The notes under the pieces were generated by a model. The model was not told the origin of the DNA, searched no databases, and worked only from the letters and a program-made list of their open reading frames with translations. This document shows positions 6,426 through 8,088 of a stretch of 8,088 bases of DNA, piece by piece. Position 1 is the stretch's first letter, and each line of letters begins with the position of its first letter. The stretch is from NCBI GenBank assembly GCA_026387055.1, contig JAPLML010000710.1:1-8088 (forward strand), in the 5' to 3' direction. The position numbers were made by a program, and so were the translations under genes. Source of the DNA: Planctomycetota bacterium. GTDB lineage: Bacteria > Planctomycetota > Phycisphaerae > FEN-1346.

Positions 6426-6451
6426 CGATGGGTGCGACATCGCCCATTCGC
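6426..6451 (+). repeat. 26-bp direct repeat, right copy
   Basis: It begins CGATGGGTGC and ends CGCCCATTCGC, differing from the copy at 6291-6316 by one base. It starts 2 bases after the right palindromic unit, whereas the left copy is 19 bases from the left unit. Confidence 0.85.
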
Positions 6452-6470
6452 TGCAAACTTGCTTGCATCG

Positions 6471-6509
6471 GGGGCGCCCGAAGGGTATTCCTTCAACCCG
6501 TGGCGCCCC
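6471..6509 (+). promoter_or_regulatory. Leader hairpin upstream of the GH109-type gene
   Basis: GGGGCGCC (6471-6478) pairs with GGCGCCCC (6502-6509). After a small internal loop, GGGT (6483-6486) pairs with ACCC (6496-6499) around a 9-base loop. The structure ends 36 bases before the ATG at 6546. It could affect transcript stability or translation; no known riboswitch pattern is recognised. Confidence 0.4.
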
Positions 6510-6545
6510 TCAGATGATGAGCCACATAGCCCTGGGAGAGCCCTC

Positions 6546-7919
6546 ATGACCCCGTCCGACGCTCCGCAGTTTTCCCGACGCCGGCTGATGACAATGACGG
6601 CCCTGGGCGGCGCGGGGTTGGCCCTGCCCGGCGCCCCGGCCCCGGCCGCCGCGGCCGAACCGCCGGCGCGACAGCCCGGCCGGAAAAGCGTCTTCGGCCT
6701 CAAGCACCCCCCGATGGGCAAGGTGCGCATCGGAATCATCGGCGTCGGGGGGCGAGGCTCAAGCCTGCTCGGCAACCTGCTCGACATCGAGAAGGTCGAG
6801 ATCAAGGCGGTCTGCGACATCGTGCCGCAGCGCGTCGAGGCGGCCCGCGACCAGGTCAGGAAGAAGGGCCGGCCGGACCCGGCCGGCTTCGCGAAGAACG
6901 AGACCGACTTCGAGAACCTTTGCAGGCGGGACGATGTTGACGTGGTGTACATCGCCACGCCCTGGGAATGGCACACGCCGATGGCCCTGGCCGCGATGAA
7001 GAGCGGCAGGCACGCCGCCATCGAGGTGCCCGCCGCCATCACGCTTGAGGAATGCTGGCAACTGGTCGACACCGCCGAAGAGACGCAGCGCCACTGCCTC
7101 ATGCTCGAAAACTGCTGCTATGGCGAGATCGAGATGCTCGTCCTGAGCATGGTCCGGCAGGGCGTCTTGGGCGAGTTGACCCACGGCGAGGCCGGCTACC
7201 TTCACGCCCTGCCCGACTATCTTCTGAGCCAGGCGGCCCCGGCCGTGTGGCGGCGGCGGCACCTCACCCGGGCGAACGGGAACCTCTACCCCACGCACGG
7301 CCTCGGGCCGATCGCCCAGTACATGGGCATCCACGGGGGCGACCGGTTCGAGCGACTCGTTTCGATGAGTTCCCTGGAGCACTCGCTCAGCCTGCTTCGC
7401 GACAAGCTGCCGGCCGACGATCCGCGCCGCCGCGAGAAGTACGTCTGCGGCGACATCAACACCAGCCTCATCCGGACCGCGCTGGGGCGGACCATCCTGG
7501 TGCAGTTCAACATCACGACGCCCCGGCCCTATAGCCGCATCAACATGATTTGCGGCACGGAGGGCACGTTCTGCGACTATCCCCCGCGCCTTCACCTCCG
7601 GGGCAAGGGCGAGGCGTGGGAAACCGACCTGGCGCCGTACTTCCAGCAGTACGGTCACCCGCTCTGGAAGAAGATGAAGGAGACGGCCCTCAAGTCCGGC
7701 GGGCACGGCGGCATGGATTATGTCATGAACTGGCGACTGATTCAGTGCCTCCTGGAGGGCGCGGCGCTGGACATGACCGCGTACGATGCGGCGGCGTGGT
7801 CGGCCGTCTTCCCCCTCAGCGTGGCGTCGGTCGCCCAGGGCAGCGCCCCCCTCGCCTTCCCGGACTTCACGCGCGGCGAGTGGAAAAGCCGGAAGCCCAT
7901 CGGCCTGGTCGGGGCGTGA
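6546..7919 (+). CDS. Tat-exported Gfo/Idh/MocA-family protein, GH109-type (alpha-N-acetylgalactosaminidase-like)
   Basis: The 457-residue product starts with a Tat-type signal: Ser-Arg-Arg-Arg-Leu-Met (10-15), a hydrophobic Ala/Gly/Leu stretch to about 29, then an Ala-rich cleavage area near 37. The NAD(P)-binding Rossmann motif Gly-Ile-Ile-Gly-Val-Gly-Gly-Arg-Gly is at 63-71. GH109-like signatures follow: Ala-Thr-Pro-Trp-Glu-Trp-His (137-143), Met-Leu-Glu-Asn-Cys-Cys-Tyr (186-192), Tyr-Pro-Thr-His-Gly-Leu-Gly-Pro (248-255), Gly-Gly-His-Gly-Gly-Met-Asp-Tyr (385-392) and Tyr-Asp-Ala-Ala-Ala-Trp-Ser-Ala-Val-Phe-Pro (413-423). Glu160, Tyr192 and His251 align with residues placed at the active site in the characterised enzyme. 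GH109 enzymes cleave terminal alpha-GalNAc by an NAD+-dependent oxidation-elimination route. GGGAGAG precedes the ATG by 5 bases. Planctomycetes carry many paralogues with other likely substrates, so the exact sugar is uncertain. Confidence 0.92.
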   Translation: MTPSDAPQFSRRRLMTMTALGGAGLALPGAPAPAAAAEPPARQPGRKSVFGLKHPPMGKVRIGIIGVGGRGSSLLGNLLDIEKVEIKAVCDIVPQRVEAARDQVRKKGRPDPAGFAKNETDFENLCRRDDVDVVYIATPWEWHTPMALAAMKSGRHAAIEVPAAITLEECWQLVDTAEETQRHCLMLENCCYGEIEMLVLSMVRQGVLGELTHGEAGYLHALPDYLLSQAAPAVWRRRHLTRANGNLYPTHGLGPIAQYMGIHGGDRFERLVSMSSLEHSLSLLRDKLPADDPRRREKYVCGDINTSLIRTALGRTILVQFNITTPRPYSRINMICGTEGTFCDYPPRLHLRGKGEAWETDLAPYFQQYGHPLWKKMKETALKSGGHGGMDYVMNWRLIQCLLEGAALDMTAYDAAAWSAVFPLSVASVAQGSAPLAFPDFTRGEWKSRKPIGLVGA

Positions 7920-7999
7920 CCAGACGCTGCTTGGGGGTGCGTGTCTGACGCGGCACGTGAACGCAAAATGGCTCGACAACAGGCAGCCAGGAGGTCGCC
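7920..7999. other. Short intergenic gap after the GH109-type gene
   Basis: The only structure seen is a weak imperfect stem, CAGACGC (7921-7927) with GTGTCTG (7941-7947), containing one G-T pair and a 13-base loop. There is no T-run, so no terminator is called. The AGGAGG site of the next gene ends the gap. Confidence 0.4.
7989..7994 (+). promoter_or_regulatory. Strong Shine-Dalgarno site of the gene at the right edge
   Basis: A perfect AGGAGG lies 5 bases before the ATG at 8000. This is the best ribosome site in the window and the main evidence that a gene starts there. Confidence 0.75.
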
Positions 8000-8088
8000 A
8001 TGGCAGACCCTACGGAAGGTTCAATCGAGCGCCCGTCGGAGTGTTGCTGCGGCGGGGCGCATGGCAGCGGCGGAATTCGGCGCCGCAC
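8000..8088 (+). CDS. Start of an unidentified gene (runs off the window)
   Basis: The ATG at 8000 follows a perfect AGGAGG. The frame stays open for 29 codons to the edge. The start reads Met-Ala-Asp-Pro-Thr-Glu-Gly-Ser, then a Cys-rich stretch Glu-Cys-Cys-Cys-Gly-Gly-Ala-His-Gly (19-27) and a basic Arg-Arg-Arg. Three adjacent Cys could bind metal, and the late arginines could begin a Tat signal, but too little is visible to decide. It follows the GH109-type gene after 80 bases on the same strand, so co-transcription is possible. Confidence 0.6.
   Translation, partial: MADPTEGSIERPSECCCGGAHGSGGIRRR

Noticed and set aside
6291..6451. CRISPR array
   Set aside because: There are only two copies of the direct repeat, and the DNA between them is a palindromic pair rather than unique spacers. 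No cas gene is present.
5701..6468. A 255-codon minus-strand frame across the repeat region
   Set aside because: Its peptide is repeat-derived (His-Gly-His-Ala and Met-Gly-Asp-Val-Ala-Pro motifs) and then runs out of frame through the radical SAM gene.
6165..6545. N-terminal extension of the GH109-type protein to an ATG at 6165
   Set aside because: It would translate the direct repeats and palindromes. The ATG at 6546 has GGGAGAG upstream and begins directly before a proper Tat signal.

Overview
The window is a very GC-rich, gene-dense bacterial segment. It has five substantial protein genes, one probable small secreted-protein gene and one gene start at the right edge. Several features suggest an uncultured Planctomycetota-type bacterium: a Tat-exported GH109-type Gfo/Idh/MocA protein, an SGLT-like sodium/sugar symporter, a COG1964-type radical SAM enzyme, and dispersed GC-rich palindromes between genes. 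That assignment is inference from gene content and style; no phylogenetic marker is present.

Layout. Positions 1-600 (+) hold the 3' end of a probable TIM-barrel glycoside hydrolase-like gene. A small secreted-protein gene (578-793, -) converges on it and overlaps its end. Positions 815-1009 are non-coding and carry a perfect 28-bp inverted repeat (887-962) whose arms are themselves palindromes. A two-gene minus-strand operon follows: a YihY/BrkB membrane protein with a winged-helix-like tail (2812-4248), then an SGLT-type symporter (1010-2815). They are joined by an ATGA stop/start overlap, and a good sigma70-like promoter lies upstream at 4348-4375. Upstream of that, also on the minus strand, is a radical SAM protein (4391-5980) with two CX3CX2C motifs, resembling the MJ0619/tetraether-synthase group.

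The 565-bp divergent region 5981-6545 is the most structured non-coding part. Next to the radical SAM start is a nested inverted-repeat element (5993-6108). Further right is a symmetrical module (6291-6451): two 35-bp palindromic units in opposite orientation, bracketed by a 26-bp direct repeat. A leader hairpin (6471-6509) then precedes the GH109-type gene (6546-7919, +). A new gene with a strong AGGAGG site begins at 8000 and runs off the window.

Function. The partial hydrolase, the GH109-type protein and the SGLT-like symporter fit a lifestyle of releasing and importing sugars from complex glycans, but they are not one operon. The radical SAM protein appears separate and, by family resemblance, may act on lipids or another unreactive C-H substrate. 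No mobile-element protein, CRISPR array, tRNA or rRNA was seen. The most unusual material is the set of paired intergenic palindromes and the radical SAM enzyme.
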